In this document: positions 52,941 through 58,567 of the stretch, piece after piece | Layout: the number at the start of each line of letters is the position of its first letter | Numbering within the stretch: the first letter of the stretch is position 1 | Source of the DNA: JBKBUF01 sp046290815 | Lineage (GTDB): Bacteria > Bacteroidota > Bacteroidia > Cytophagales > Cytophagaceae | Length of the DNA: 64,000 nt | NCBI GenBank assembly: GCA_046290815.1 | Contig: JBKBUF010000024.1 | Span: forward strand, 16,023-80,022 | Direction: 5' to 3' | The notes under the pieces: generated by a model | Database searches by the model: none | Told to the model about the DNA's origin: nothing | What the model saw: only the letters and a program-made list of their open reading frames with translations | Position numbers and translations under genes: made by a program

Positions 52941-53300
52941 TGTTAACAAACTTTTGCACTTTTGCACTAAATTAGTAAAGTGCAATAAAATTGTTAACAA
53001 TTCTATTCTTAAGCAAATTTTGCGGAATTGGTATAGTACAAAAATGCAAAAGTGCAAATACATTTTTTAGTACAAAGATCATGTTTAATTGAATACCTTA
53101 TGTACTTTTGCACGGGTTTTAAAAAATTAGATACCTGAAAATCAAATATATTATATTTTAGAATCAGTGAATTAGTACATAATTTAAACGAATTTGGCAC
53201 TATGTTTGTAATTATGCACTTATAAATAGTAGTAAATGCACTGAATTGAATAATTAAAAACTCTTAAATACAGGTATTTATATTTAATCAGTGCAAAAGT
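52941..53300. repeat. AT-rich region with TTTTGCACT iteron-like repeats; possible origin
   Basis: The 530-base gap 52805-53335 is very AT-rich and holds no gene. TTTTGCACT occurs at 52952 and 52960 in tandem. The same word or close variants occur in both orientations at 52978 (AAGTGCAAT), 53044-53059 (ATGCAAAAGTGCAAAT), 53101-53113 (TGTACTTTTGCAC), 53214-53242 (two AATGCACT/ATGCACT) and 53290 (AGTGCAAAAGT). GTTAAC palindromes stand at about 52942 and 52992. It lies next to a gene with the primase-helicase C-terminal domain, which fits a replication origin or a shared operator. Confidence 0.6.
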
Positions 53301-53335
53301 TCAAAAAAACAAGGGGGGCAAAAGTAGGTCTACAC

Positions 53336-53839
53336 ATGAGTTATTTGTTAACAATCACAGCAAAATCATCAGGCAAAGCAGTATTAACTTCTTTGTTTCC
53401 TGACAGAAGAAAAGGAGAAAAGGAGGTTCAGCATATCATTGATACTTATTCCTTTCCTGAAAAAGTAATTATCAAGCTTACCAATGTAGTTAAGGACTAT
53501 GTAGTAAGAAGAGAAGTTTTAGAGGCTTCTTTTGAAAATTTCGATCAGTTTGTTCAGGAAGCAACTATAGGTGAAGATATTTTAGAATTTGCCGATAAGA
53601 TTATTGAATTGAATTTTGAATATAGAAAAAAGGTCCTATTTCAGATATTTAAAGAGAAGTATCCTAAAAGTAAACATACCGTGAATAAGTTTACAAAGGG
53701 CATAAAGCTTTGGTGCGACCTAAAAGGGTATAAGTATAATTATCATAAGATGGGTAATAGGGATTTAAGGAACGGGATCGATTACATGACAATAATAAAA
53801 AATCAATCCAAAGCCATTCATCCAATAAGTGATAAATAG
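53336..53839 (+). CDS. Stand-alone protein with the primase-helicase C-terminal domain
   Basis: About 167 aa from MSYLLTITAKSSG; a GTG at 53291 lies inside the last iteron and is less likely. The last 65 residues (YRKKVLFQIFKEKYP ... GNRDLRNGIDYMTIIK) match the end of the 975-aa primase-helicase (YEKKVLFQQFKDSYAP ... NGRDSSNGVDYVTIVK), roughly 40% identical by eye. The N-terminal 100 residues are unrelated. A DNA-recognition role at the adjacent repeats is inferred. Confidence 0.75.
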   Translation: MSYLLTITAKSSGKAVLTSLFPDRRKGEKEVQHIIDTYSFPEKVIIKLTNVVKDYVVRREVLEASFENFDQFVQEATIGEDILEFADKIIELNFEYRKKVLFQIFKEKYPKSKHTVNKFTKGIKLWCDLKGYKYNYHKMGNRDLRNGIDYMTIIKNQSKAIHPISDK

Positions 53840-53882
53840 AACACACGAAGCAACTAACACGTTTAATTATTAAATTTGAATT

Positions 53883-54296
53883 ATGACATCTAAAAAGAAA
53901 CCCGGAATAAAAAGAGGCTCTCCAGCTAAAAAAACAGCAAGGGCGTTAACAGGATCTCCCGGAGTCAGGAGAGGCAGAGTCTTTATAGCTAAAAAGAAAG
54001 TAGTAGGAACTATTACTGTAGAATTTCAGCCTCTCAAAAATGGCAAGGTACAGATGGAAGCATCTGAATGGGAAAAAATACAGCAACATATTAAGGATTT
54101 AAAGTCTGAAACTGTGATCAAGAGAATATCTTCATTGAAAAGAAGATCTCCAAATGAGGTACAATTCATTCCTGCTGAATCAACCTCCCAGGAGGATTTT
54201 GAAAAAGCCTTAGATGCCGTATCTGGTCTTTGGAAAGACAGGGATATTGATTTGAAAAAATTGAGACAGGCAGCCTGGAAAGGAAGGGGAGTATGA
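53883..54296 (+). CDS. VapB-type antitoxin with long basic N-terminus
   Basis: 137 aa. The C-terminal WKDRDIDLKKLRQAAWKGR is the toxin-binding tail of VapB-like antitoxins. The first 50 residues are unusually basic (KKKPGIKRGSPAKKTARALTG) and unlike the short AbrB/RHH heads of most VapB. It overlaps vapC by four bases, the standard layout of type II modules. It should bind its own promoter and neutralise VapC. Confidence 0.8.
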   Translation: MTSKKKPGIKRGSPAKKTARALTGSPGVRRGRVFIAKKKVVGTITVEFQPLKNGKVQMEASEWEKIQQHIKDLKSETVIKRISSLKRRSPNEVQFIPAESTSQEDFEKALDAVSGLWKDRDIDLKKLRQAAWKGRGV

Positions 54297-54676
54297 TACT
54301 TTGCGATACAAATATTTTTATTGAGGTTTACAAAGGCAATGACGACATAATTAATGAGCTAAAGATTATTGGAACAAGCAATACTGCATTGTCCGATATT
54401 ACTATAGGAGAAATATATTATGGTATGAGAAAAAGAGAGGAAGCAAAGACAAAGGAATTAATAAAGCAGTTTGGTCGATATCCTCTTACTAAAGATATAT
54501 CAAAAAAATTCATTGAATTAATTTCTGACCCTTCTGTAAACAAGATTGGACTCCCGGATTGTCTTATTGCTGCTACTGCTTTGGTTAACAGCCTGGAGGT
54601 ATATACACTAAACGTTAAGCATTTTCAAATTATCAAAGGGCTGAAGCTGTACAAGCCCAAAGCAAAAAAGAAATAA
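54293..54676 (+). CDS. vapC: PIN-domain ribonuclease toxin VapC
   Basis: 127 aa. The PIN acidic residues are D5 (MILCDTNIF), E40 (ITIGEIYYG) and D89 (GLPDCLIAATAL), with the fourth site TLNVKHF. VapC toxins cut tRNA or rRNA; target unknown here. It stabilises the element or defends it. It ends just before the repeat/RNA-rich region. Confidence 0.92.
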   Translation: MILCDTNIFIEVYKGNDDIINELKIIGTSNTALSDITIGEIYYGMRKREEAKTKELIKQFGRYPLTKDISKKFIELISDPSVNKIGLPDCLIAATALVNSLEVYTLNVKHFQIIKGLKLYKPKAKKK

Positions 54677-54722
54677 TCTGCAATCATTTACTATTCTCCA
54701 GCTGCTGCAGTTTTTCCAAAAA

Positions 54723-54774
54723 TGCAATCAATACTTTACCAGGTACCGAATGATCATCTTGTATTTTGATTGCA
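54723..54774. repeat. Dispersed palindromic repeat, copy 4
   Basis: TGCAATCA (54723) leads through TTTACCAGGTACCG and TGATCAT to TGATTGCA (54767-54774). The ends are inverted copies of each other. The copy runs straight into the promoter of R1. Confidence 0.7.
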
Positions 54775-54788
54775 TTTATATATATTTG
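54759..54788 (+). promoter_or_regulatory. Promoter of structured RNA R1
   Basis: TTG at 54759-54761, 19 bases, then TATATTTG at 54781-54788 matches the Bacteroidota consensus TTG-N19-21-TAnnTTTG. It overlaps the right half of palindromic repeat copy 4. The start of R1 would be a few bases beyond 54788. Confidence 0.65.
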
Positions 54789-54790
54789 CC

Positions 54791-54877
54791 TCATAATGTC
54801 CGGACGGGAGACGTTACCGCAAGGCCTCCAAAAACTAGCTGGTTGAATTTATATAGTTCCGGACATTCTCCTTTTTT
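54791..54877 (+). ncRNA. Structured RNA R1 (short form, no ORF)
   Basis: Closing stem P1: AATGTCCGGA (54795-54804) with TCCGGACATT (54858-54867), ten perfect pairs. P2: GGAG...CUCC with inner CC-GCAA-GG, a GNRA tetraloop. A weaker third hairpin (AAC/GTT around 54833) follows. A T-run (54872-54877) directly after P1 gives an intrinsic end. The core TTACCG[T/C]AAGGCCTCCAAA is shared with R2. It lacks the 12-nt tag of R2/R3 and any downstream ORF, so it may act in trans. New family by inspection. Confidence 0.65.
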
Positions 54878-54920
54878 GCAATCAATCATATCTCCGGATC
54901 CTGGAGCGCTGCACCATTTC

Positions 54921-54972
54921 TGCAATCAATTTTACCGGATATCTCCGGATGATCATTTACTAAATGATTGCA
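54921..54972. repeat. Dispersed palindromic repeat, copy 5
   Basis: TGCAATCA (54921-54928), TTTTACCGGATATCTCCGG, ATGATCATTT, then TGATTGCA (54965-54972). The best-formed copy: ends inverted, centre with CCGGATATCTCCGG, same order as copies 3 and 4. Confidence 0.75.
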
Positions 54973-55005
54973 TTTTCTAAAAAATTCCCCCTGTTAACAT
55001 TTTTC

Positions 55006-55028
55006 TGGCACCACTTTTGTTATATTTG
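55006..55028 (+). promoter_or_regulatory. Promoter of R2
   Basis: TGGCAC (55006-55011), nine bases, TATATTTG (55021-55028). The same block with identical spacing stands before R3 (56787-56809). TATATTTG fits the -7 element; a proper -33 TTG is missing, and TGGCAC sits near -24. The transcript would start at or just before the tag at 55032. Confidence 0.65.
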
Positions 55029-55031
55029 TGT

Positions 55032-55178
55032 TGCGAATAAAGAATACCAATGCTCATTAAGTTAAATCATTTAAAACCTGTCCGGATGGGAGTTACCGTA
55101 AGGCCTCCAAACAACTCACCTTTGGGTGTTCTTTGTTCGCACATCCGGGCTTTTGTTTTACTGTTATGCGAACAAAGA
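55032..55178 (+). ncRNA. Structured RNA R2 with three-part tag, leader of the 95-aa gene
   Basis: Tag A (55032-55043, TGCGAATAAAGA) at the predicted 5' end pairs over 12 bp with A' (55130-55141, TCTTTGTTCGCA), with one U-G pair. P1 is GTCCGGATG (55080-55088) with CATCCGGGC (55142-55150), one G-U. P2 is GGAG/CUCC with CC-GUAA-GG (GNRA). P3 is CACC-UUUG-GGUG. A' abuts the P1 3' strand, so A-A' and P1 would stack as a pseudoknot. A'' (55167-55178, TGCGAACAAAGA) is fully complementary to A' and overlaps the ATG at 55166. Structure is from base-pairing by eye plus comparison with R3. Confidence 0.7.
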
Positions 55179-55453
55179 CAGAAAATTCCGAAAACAAGCC
55201 CTTCCTAATTGTGATCAATCAGGAAAGTGGCCGGGTAATGGATCTAAACCCCATTATCAACCTATTCCAATCGTTTGACCCCGATTACCTGCTATCGGTG
55301 CTCAAGGCTACCAAAGACGACCTCGTCCGGAACACGACAGAGGAAACGGATCATTTAGAGCTACAGGAGCAATACAGCTATCTTACCTTGTACATCGAGG
55401 CTTATGAGGAGGCACTTTATCAGAAAAAGGAAAGGAGGCTTATCAATGGCTAG
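55166..55453 (+). CDS. 95-aa element protein led by RNA R2, unknown
   Basis: Started at the ATG inside tag A''. The product (MRTKTENSENKPFLIVINQES ... SFDPDYLLSVLKATKDDLVRN) is soluble, mixed alpha/beta, with no recognised motif. R3 carries a broken copy of the same gene start. It overlaps the next gene by eight bases. Its translation is likely governed by R2 pairing. Confidence 0.7.
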   Translation: MRTKTENSENKPFLIVINQESGRVMDLNPIINLFQSFDPDYLLSVLKATKDDLVRNTTEETDHLELQEQYSYLTLYIEAYEEALYQKKERRLING

Positions 55454-55676
55454 GGATAAGAAACCGGTACCGGTAAAGACTACTCAGCTCTGGCCGGTAA
55501 TGCTGCAGATGGGTCTCGACGTAATAGTGCTCCGGGAAGGCCTAAAAGACTATCTCCGGTACCAGGAGACCACAAGAGAGCTCTGCCTGAAACACAACCT
55601 GGAGAACCCTACGCTGGACTATTACTACGAAGAGCTAAAGCTGGACGAAATAAAGAAACTGTTAACTTTGATGTAA
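55446..55676 (+). CDS. 76-aa element protein, unknown
   Basis: Started at MARDKKPVPVKTTQLW, whose ATG overlaps the end of the previous gene by eight bases; the frame is open further but inside that gene. Helical and charged. An intrinsic terminator follows 31 bases after the stop. Function unknown. Confidence 0.6.
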   Translation: MARDKKPVPVKTTQLWPVMLQMGLDVIVLREGLKDYLRYQETTRELCLKHNLENPTLDYYYEELKLDEIKKLLTLM

Positions 55677-55707
55677 ATCGAAAGACCAGGCTCGAAAAAC
55701 CCCTATA

Positions 55708-55736
55708 AAAACCCTCTCCGGAGGGTTTTATTTTTT
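55708..55736 (+). terminator. Rho-independent terminator of the R2 operon
   Basis: AAAACCCTC / GAGGGTTTT with loop TCCG, followed by a T run. It ends the R2, 95-aa and 76-aa gene transcript. Confidence 0.9.
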
Positions 55737-55779
55737 GTAAACCTCCCTTGTATATACCGCTGTAAACTTATTTTTAGGT

Positions 55780-56154
55780 ATGAAAGCGATCATTCCAGGA
55801 TATTACATTGCACCTTCCTCCATACCGGGAGCTGGCATCGGGCTGTTTACCTCTGAATTTATCCCAAAAGATAAAGCGATGTTTATTGCTTTTGCCAGGC
55901 ACTCATACTCTGACCAGATAGGTACTGATTTGTTTGAAATACATTTTACTCAGCTATACCCCAATGGATATATAAACCATAATTCCAAGGCAAATACAAC
56001 GTATGATTATGTTAAGGGTATTTATTTGTCCAGGAGAGCGATAAGAGATATTTATCCGGGAGAAGAGATTTTTTCAGACTATGCCAGAAGCATGAGCTTT
56101 ATAAAGGAAGTTGTAAAACTGCAGCCTTCGGACTGGCTAAATTTCCAGAAATAA
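55780..56154 (+). CDS. SET-domain protein, predicted lysine methyltransferase
   Basis: 124 aa, essentially a minimal SET domain. G17-x-G-x-G-L-F (IPGAGIGLFTSEFI) binds S-adenosylmethionine; N66-H67-N68 (YINHNSKANTT) and GEEIFSDYA (94-102) with Y101 form the pseudoknot and active site. No zinc-binding pre- or post-SET part. Bacterial and viral SET proteins methylate histone-like or viral proteins; the target here is unknown. It has its own terminator. Confidence 0.9.
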   Translation: MKAIIPGYYIAPSSIPGAGIGLFTSEFIPKDKAMFIAFARHSYSDQIGTDLFEIHFTQLYPNGYINHNSKANTTYDYVKGIYLSRRAIRDIYPGEEIFSDYARSMSFIKEVVKLQPSDWLNFQK

Positions 56155-56177
56155 AAAGGCCCCAATGAGGGCCTTTT
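56154..56177. terminator. Convergent terminator between the SET gene and a secreted-protein gene
   Basis: AAAAGGCCC / GGGCCTTTT with a six-base loop, A-rich on one side and T-rich on the other, so it serves both strands. Confidence 0.85.
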
Positions 56178-56178
56178 G

Positions 56179-56544
56179 TTACTTAGATTTTTTCATTACT
56201 GCAAATGCTGTCGCATTTCCATTAGGAGAGACTGAATAGCTCATAGAGCCTGGCTCCAATACCCATCCATATCCTTCATATTCCTGAATAAATGTTAAAA
56301 AGAAATTGAAGTCGTACCAGCCCTTGTTGTCCTTTGGAAGTTCGATTTGCTTAAAATCCCTTCCTCCAATACTTAAGTTAAGGCCTTTTCCTGAACCTGT
56401 TGTTAAAGCAACTACAGTCATGTATTCATAGCCTTTTGTGTTGGTATCAGAAGCTGTTTCTGAAGGTGATTTGAAAGCAAATAAGCTGGCTGAAACAAAT
56501 AGCACTCCCGCTACGATCAGCATTAAAAGTGAAGCTTTTTTCAT
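56179..56544 (-). CDS. Small exported or anchored protein, unknown
   Basis: 121 aa with a signal peptide or single anchor (MKKASLLMLIVAGVLFVSASLFAF). The mature part is small and polar with a repeated Gly/Ser pattern. Minus strand, unlike its neighbours, so it may be a lysogeny-expressed accessory gene. Function unknown. Confidence 0.6.
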   Translation of the reverse strand: MKKASLLMLIVAGVLFVSASLFAFKSPSETASDTNTKGYEYMTVVALTTGSGKGLNLSIGGRDFKQIELPKDNKGWYDFNFFLTFIQEYEGYGWVLEPGSMSYSVSPNGNATAFAVMKKSK

Positions 56545-56812
56545 GTGTATTTTATGTTTGATAAAAAAATTTGATACAATATCTGTACCAGAAGGGATAT
56601 TTACAAAAATGCTATAAAACAGGCAATTGTCAAAAAAGACAATTTTTAAATCATTTAATACACTTTTTTTGTTATTTTTATAATGAAAACCAAGGCCACA
56701 CTTTCACTTATGAGTGCCAGGCCTCCGGAGCGCTGCGCCCTTTTTGATTGCATTTTACCAAAAATAGTTCCCTGGTTAACACCTTCTGGCACTCATTTTG
56801 TTATATTTGTGT
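56545..56812. other. Gap upstream of R3
   Basis: Contains the promoter of the minus-strand secreted-protein gene, an AATTGTC/GACAATT inverted repeat (56625-56644), a GC-rich TCCGGAGCGCTGCGCCC, one TGATTGCA (56745) and the R3 promoter (TGGCAC 56787, TATATTTG 56802). From about 56745 the sequence is homologous to the region before R2. Confidence 0.6.
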
Positions 56813-56962
56813 TGTCTATAAAGTTATACCAATGCTCAAATTCGTAAAATCATTTAAAATCTGCCCGGATGGGAGTACCAGCAATGGCTCCGACCAATTC
56901 ATGCCTCGGTATGACTTTGTAGACACATCCGGGCTTTGTAATTTATTATTATGTCTACAAAG
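56813..56962 (+). ncRNA. Structured RNA R3 with three-part tag
   Basis: Tag A (56813-56824, TGTCTATAAAGT) pairs over 12 bp with A' (56914-56925, ACTTTGTAGACA), again with one U-G at the same place as in R2. P1 is GCCCGGATG (56863-56871) with CATCCGGGC (56926-56934), nine perfect pairs. P2 is GGAG/CUCC with CCA-GCAA-UGG (GNRA). P3 is CAUGC/GUAUG with loop CUCG. A'' (56952-56962) overlaps the ATG at 56951. Compared with R2, four A-A' base pairs differ and all are compensated. Confidence 0.7.
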
Positions 56963-57336
56963 AAAAATTCAGAAAACAAGCCATTCCTTATTGTGATCAA
57001 TGAGGACAGTGGCAGAGTAATGGACCCATTTATTGAACGAAGCACATAAGATATTTCTTTTTCATCCCAATCCAGATAATACAATGGGTATTCGTTTGAA
57101 TTTTCAAAGGTATGTTTACCTTTGAAAATATCTCCCCTGTATATTTCTTCTCCATTAATTTCAAAGACCAATTCGCTCACCGTTTTTGAATATACACTAT
57201 GGTTAACATTGTTAGATCCGCTTATAAGCAATGGCATAATTATGCCTTTGTCATCAAATTCATTTCTTTGGACGTAGTATCCATAAACCCAATTATTTGT
57301 GTCTATGGCCTTTGCTCTGAACTTTATATTTCTCAT
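56899..57336 (-). CDS. YopX-family protein, 3' end replaced
   Basis: The first about 104 residues (MRNIKFRAKAIDTNNWVYGYYV ... PLYYLDWDEKEISYVL) are a normal YopX-family start. The last about 41 residues are antisense to RNA R3 and its ORF and lack the family's VIGNIYEN-type end. The joint lies near 57022. The protein is thus a fused or truncated form; whether it still folds is unknown. YopX proteins are common in phages of Gram-positives and Bacteroidota, role unknown. Confidence 0.7.
   Translation of the reverse strand: MRNIKFRAKAIDTNNWVYGYYVQRNEFDDKGIIMPLLISGSNNVNHSVYSKTVSELVFEINGEEIYRGDIFKGKHTFENSNEYPLYYLDWDEKEISYVLRSINGSITLPLSSLITIRNGLFSEFFFVDIIINYKARMCLQSHTEA
56951..57049 (+). pseudogene. 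Broken copy of the R2-led gene
   Basis: 32 codons. The first 25 residues (MSTKKNSENKPFLIVINEDS ...VMD) match the 95-aa gene at 55166; after GTAATGGAC (about 57022) homology stops and the frame ends seven codons later. The junction also cuts the minus-strand YopX-like gene. Probably non-functional, although the RNA upstream is intact. Confidence 0.7.
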
Positions 57337-57367
57337 AGATGATTAAATTAGCTTTGTAAATATAAGA

Positions 57368-57685
57368 TTATTTTAAAGGTGGCTTTAAATGCCAGGATAT
57401 TTTTAAAACACGACTGAAGCGATGCCTTCCGCTCTCTGTACTTTTAAAATCTTCTTTACTATCCAACTCATAGCCTAGACCAAAAAGAATATCAAAAGCA
57501 ACCATTAACTCAGGATTACTTTCTTTAATGTTATGCCAGTGCCAGGTTTCAGGTACATCAATATGGAATAACCCGTTGGCTGCAGCCTCTTCTATTTTTG
57601 GCATCCATTCAATTAAATACTTATTATCTGTATAATGGGCCTTAGCCTTTTCCTGCGACTCTTGAGCGGTAATTAGTTTTATCAT
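57368..57685 (-). CDS. Element protein, unknown
   Basis: 105 aa from MIKLITAQESQEKAKA (nine more residues are open upstream). HIDVPETWHWHNIKE is a distinctive central motif, but no function is known to me. Lies between the YopX-like gene and a small HTH gene, all leftward. Confidence 0.55.
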   Translation of the reverse strand: MIKLITAQESQEKAKAHYTDNKYLIEWMPKIEEAAANGLFHIDVPETWHWHNIKESNPELMVAFDILFGLGYELDSKEDFKSTESGRHRFSRVLKISWHLKPPLK

Positions 57686-57725
57686 CGATGTATGATTTTG
57701 CTTTGTAAACACATTGGTTAAGATG

Positions 57726-57911
57726 TTACTCCCAGGAACCCCACTCCTCTATTACTTTCGATATTTCTTTTGGAGATAGTATCCTACGCTTGCCCAGGCT
57801 TATTTTAGAATTTATCTCTTTCAGCCATTTATTGAACATATCCAGGCTTACATTATACTTTTTGGCAAGTTCTTTACGGCTTAGCGCCTTTCCTTTGTAG
57901 CTCATTGTCAA
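57726..57911 (-). CDS. Small HTH DNA-binding protein
   Basis: 61 aa (or 59 from MSYKGKALSRKEL). SRKELAKKYNVSLDMFNKWLKEI is a MerR/excisionase-like helix-turn-helix, and the rest ends in RRILSPKEISKVIEEWG. It opens leftward, divergent from the virion-like block, and may control it or act as an excision factor. Confidence 0.65.
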   Translation of the reverse strand: MTMSYKGKALSRKELAKKYNVSLDMFNKWLKEINSKISLGKRRILSPKEISKVIEEWGSWE

Positions 57912-58078
57912 AAAATTATGAGGTTATTACAGGGTTAATAAGGGTGTTAACAGGTTTATACAGGTGTAAACACATTGTATATACAAATATACGGTTTTAA
58001 TCCTGATTTGATACCCCCATATGGGCAAATAGTGGCATTTGGCTCCAGGGCCTATCGGCATACCCTTATGTTTGAGAT

Positions 58079-58564
58079 ATGTGGAAAAAAGCACTTATCG
58101 GAGCCGGCGTACTTGGGCTGGGCACCTACCTCTGGAGATTGAACAATCTAAGCAAAAACCTTGTGGTTACCCAGAGCATAGACGCTAAGACTACAAAAAC
58201 GAATATCCTGGGCATACCTACAGAGTGGACACTCACTGTTATTCCCACACTTAAAAATCCATCCAAAGTACAGGTAAGCGTCAATCAGCCGTTTGTGCAG
58301 CTATTCCTGATCAAAGACGATCCGCAAGGGCCCTTTGCAAGTTCTGCAGCCGTGCCAAAGAAGCACATAATACCAGCTTTTGGTCAGGTGACGCTTGATC
58401 CGATCGTAATTCCAATTAGTCTTATGCAGCTAATGCAGAAGGCAGGCCAGGTAATAGCCAATGCTCAGAAGACAAAAAAGCTGGGCATATATTCCAAGAC
58501 CATCACATTTGTAAATGGCAATATCAGGGTAGAAAAACCGGACTTTAAAGAAATAGGATTGTAA
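58079..58564 (+). CDS. Membrane-anchored LEA14/WHy-like protein
   Basis: 161 aa. The N-terminus (ALIGAGVLGLGTYLW) is a signal-anchor. The rest is beta-rich and follows the LEA-14 pattern: IPTEWTLTVIPTLKNPSKVQVSVNQPFVQLFL with TNILG and PIVIPI segments. It begins the right-hand block, four bases from the transglutaminase-fold gene. A virion or membrane role is inferred from the neighbours. Confidence 0.6.
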   Translation: MWKKALIGAGVLGLGTYLWRLNNLSKNLVVTQSIDAKTTKTNILGIPTEWTLTVIPTLKNPSKVQVSVNQPFVQLFLIKDDPQGPFASSAAVPKKHIIPAFGQVTLDPIVIPISLMQLMQKAGQVIANAQKTKKLGIYSKTITFVNGNIRVEKPDFKEIGL

Positions 58565-58567
58565 ACC

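Larger units (their letters stand above)
54677..55032. other. Repeat- and RNA-bearing gap after vapC
   Basis: This gap, before the small gene at 55166, holds two palindromic repeat copies, the structured RNA R1 with its promoter, and the promoter of R2. The remaining DNA between R1 and R2 has TGCAATCA words at 54679, 54877 and 54921 and the GC-rich TCTCCGGATCCTGGAGCGC near 54891. No ORF is seen. Confidence 0.6.

Noticed and set aside
53291..53335. GTG at 53291 as start of the primase-domain protein
   Set aside because: It is part of an iteron copy (AGTGCAAAAGT), and the first 15 residues are not matched by anything; ATG at 53336 is preferred.
55032..55178. R2 as a group I intron (tag pairing with a U-G like the P1 guide helix)
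   Set aside because: The U-G in the A-A' helix is suggestive, but the element is far too short and lacks the P3-P7 core; R1 lacks the tags entirely.
56625..56644. AATTGTC/GACAATT inverted repeat as another immunity operator
   Set aside because: Arms resemble the TGTC operators but spacing differs and it is not next to the switch; could be a simple hairpin.
54791..56962. R1-R3 as a retron or type III toxin-antitoxin RNA
   Set aside because: No reverse transcriptase and no ToxN-like gene is nearby, and the RNAs are not tandem repeats.
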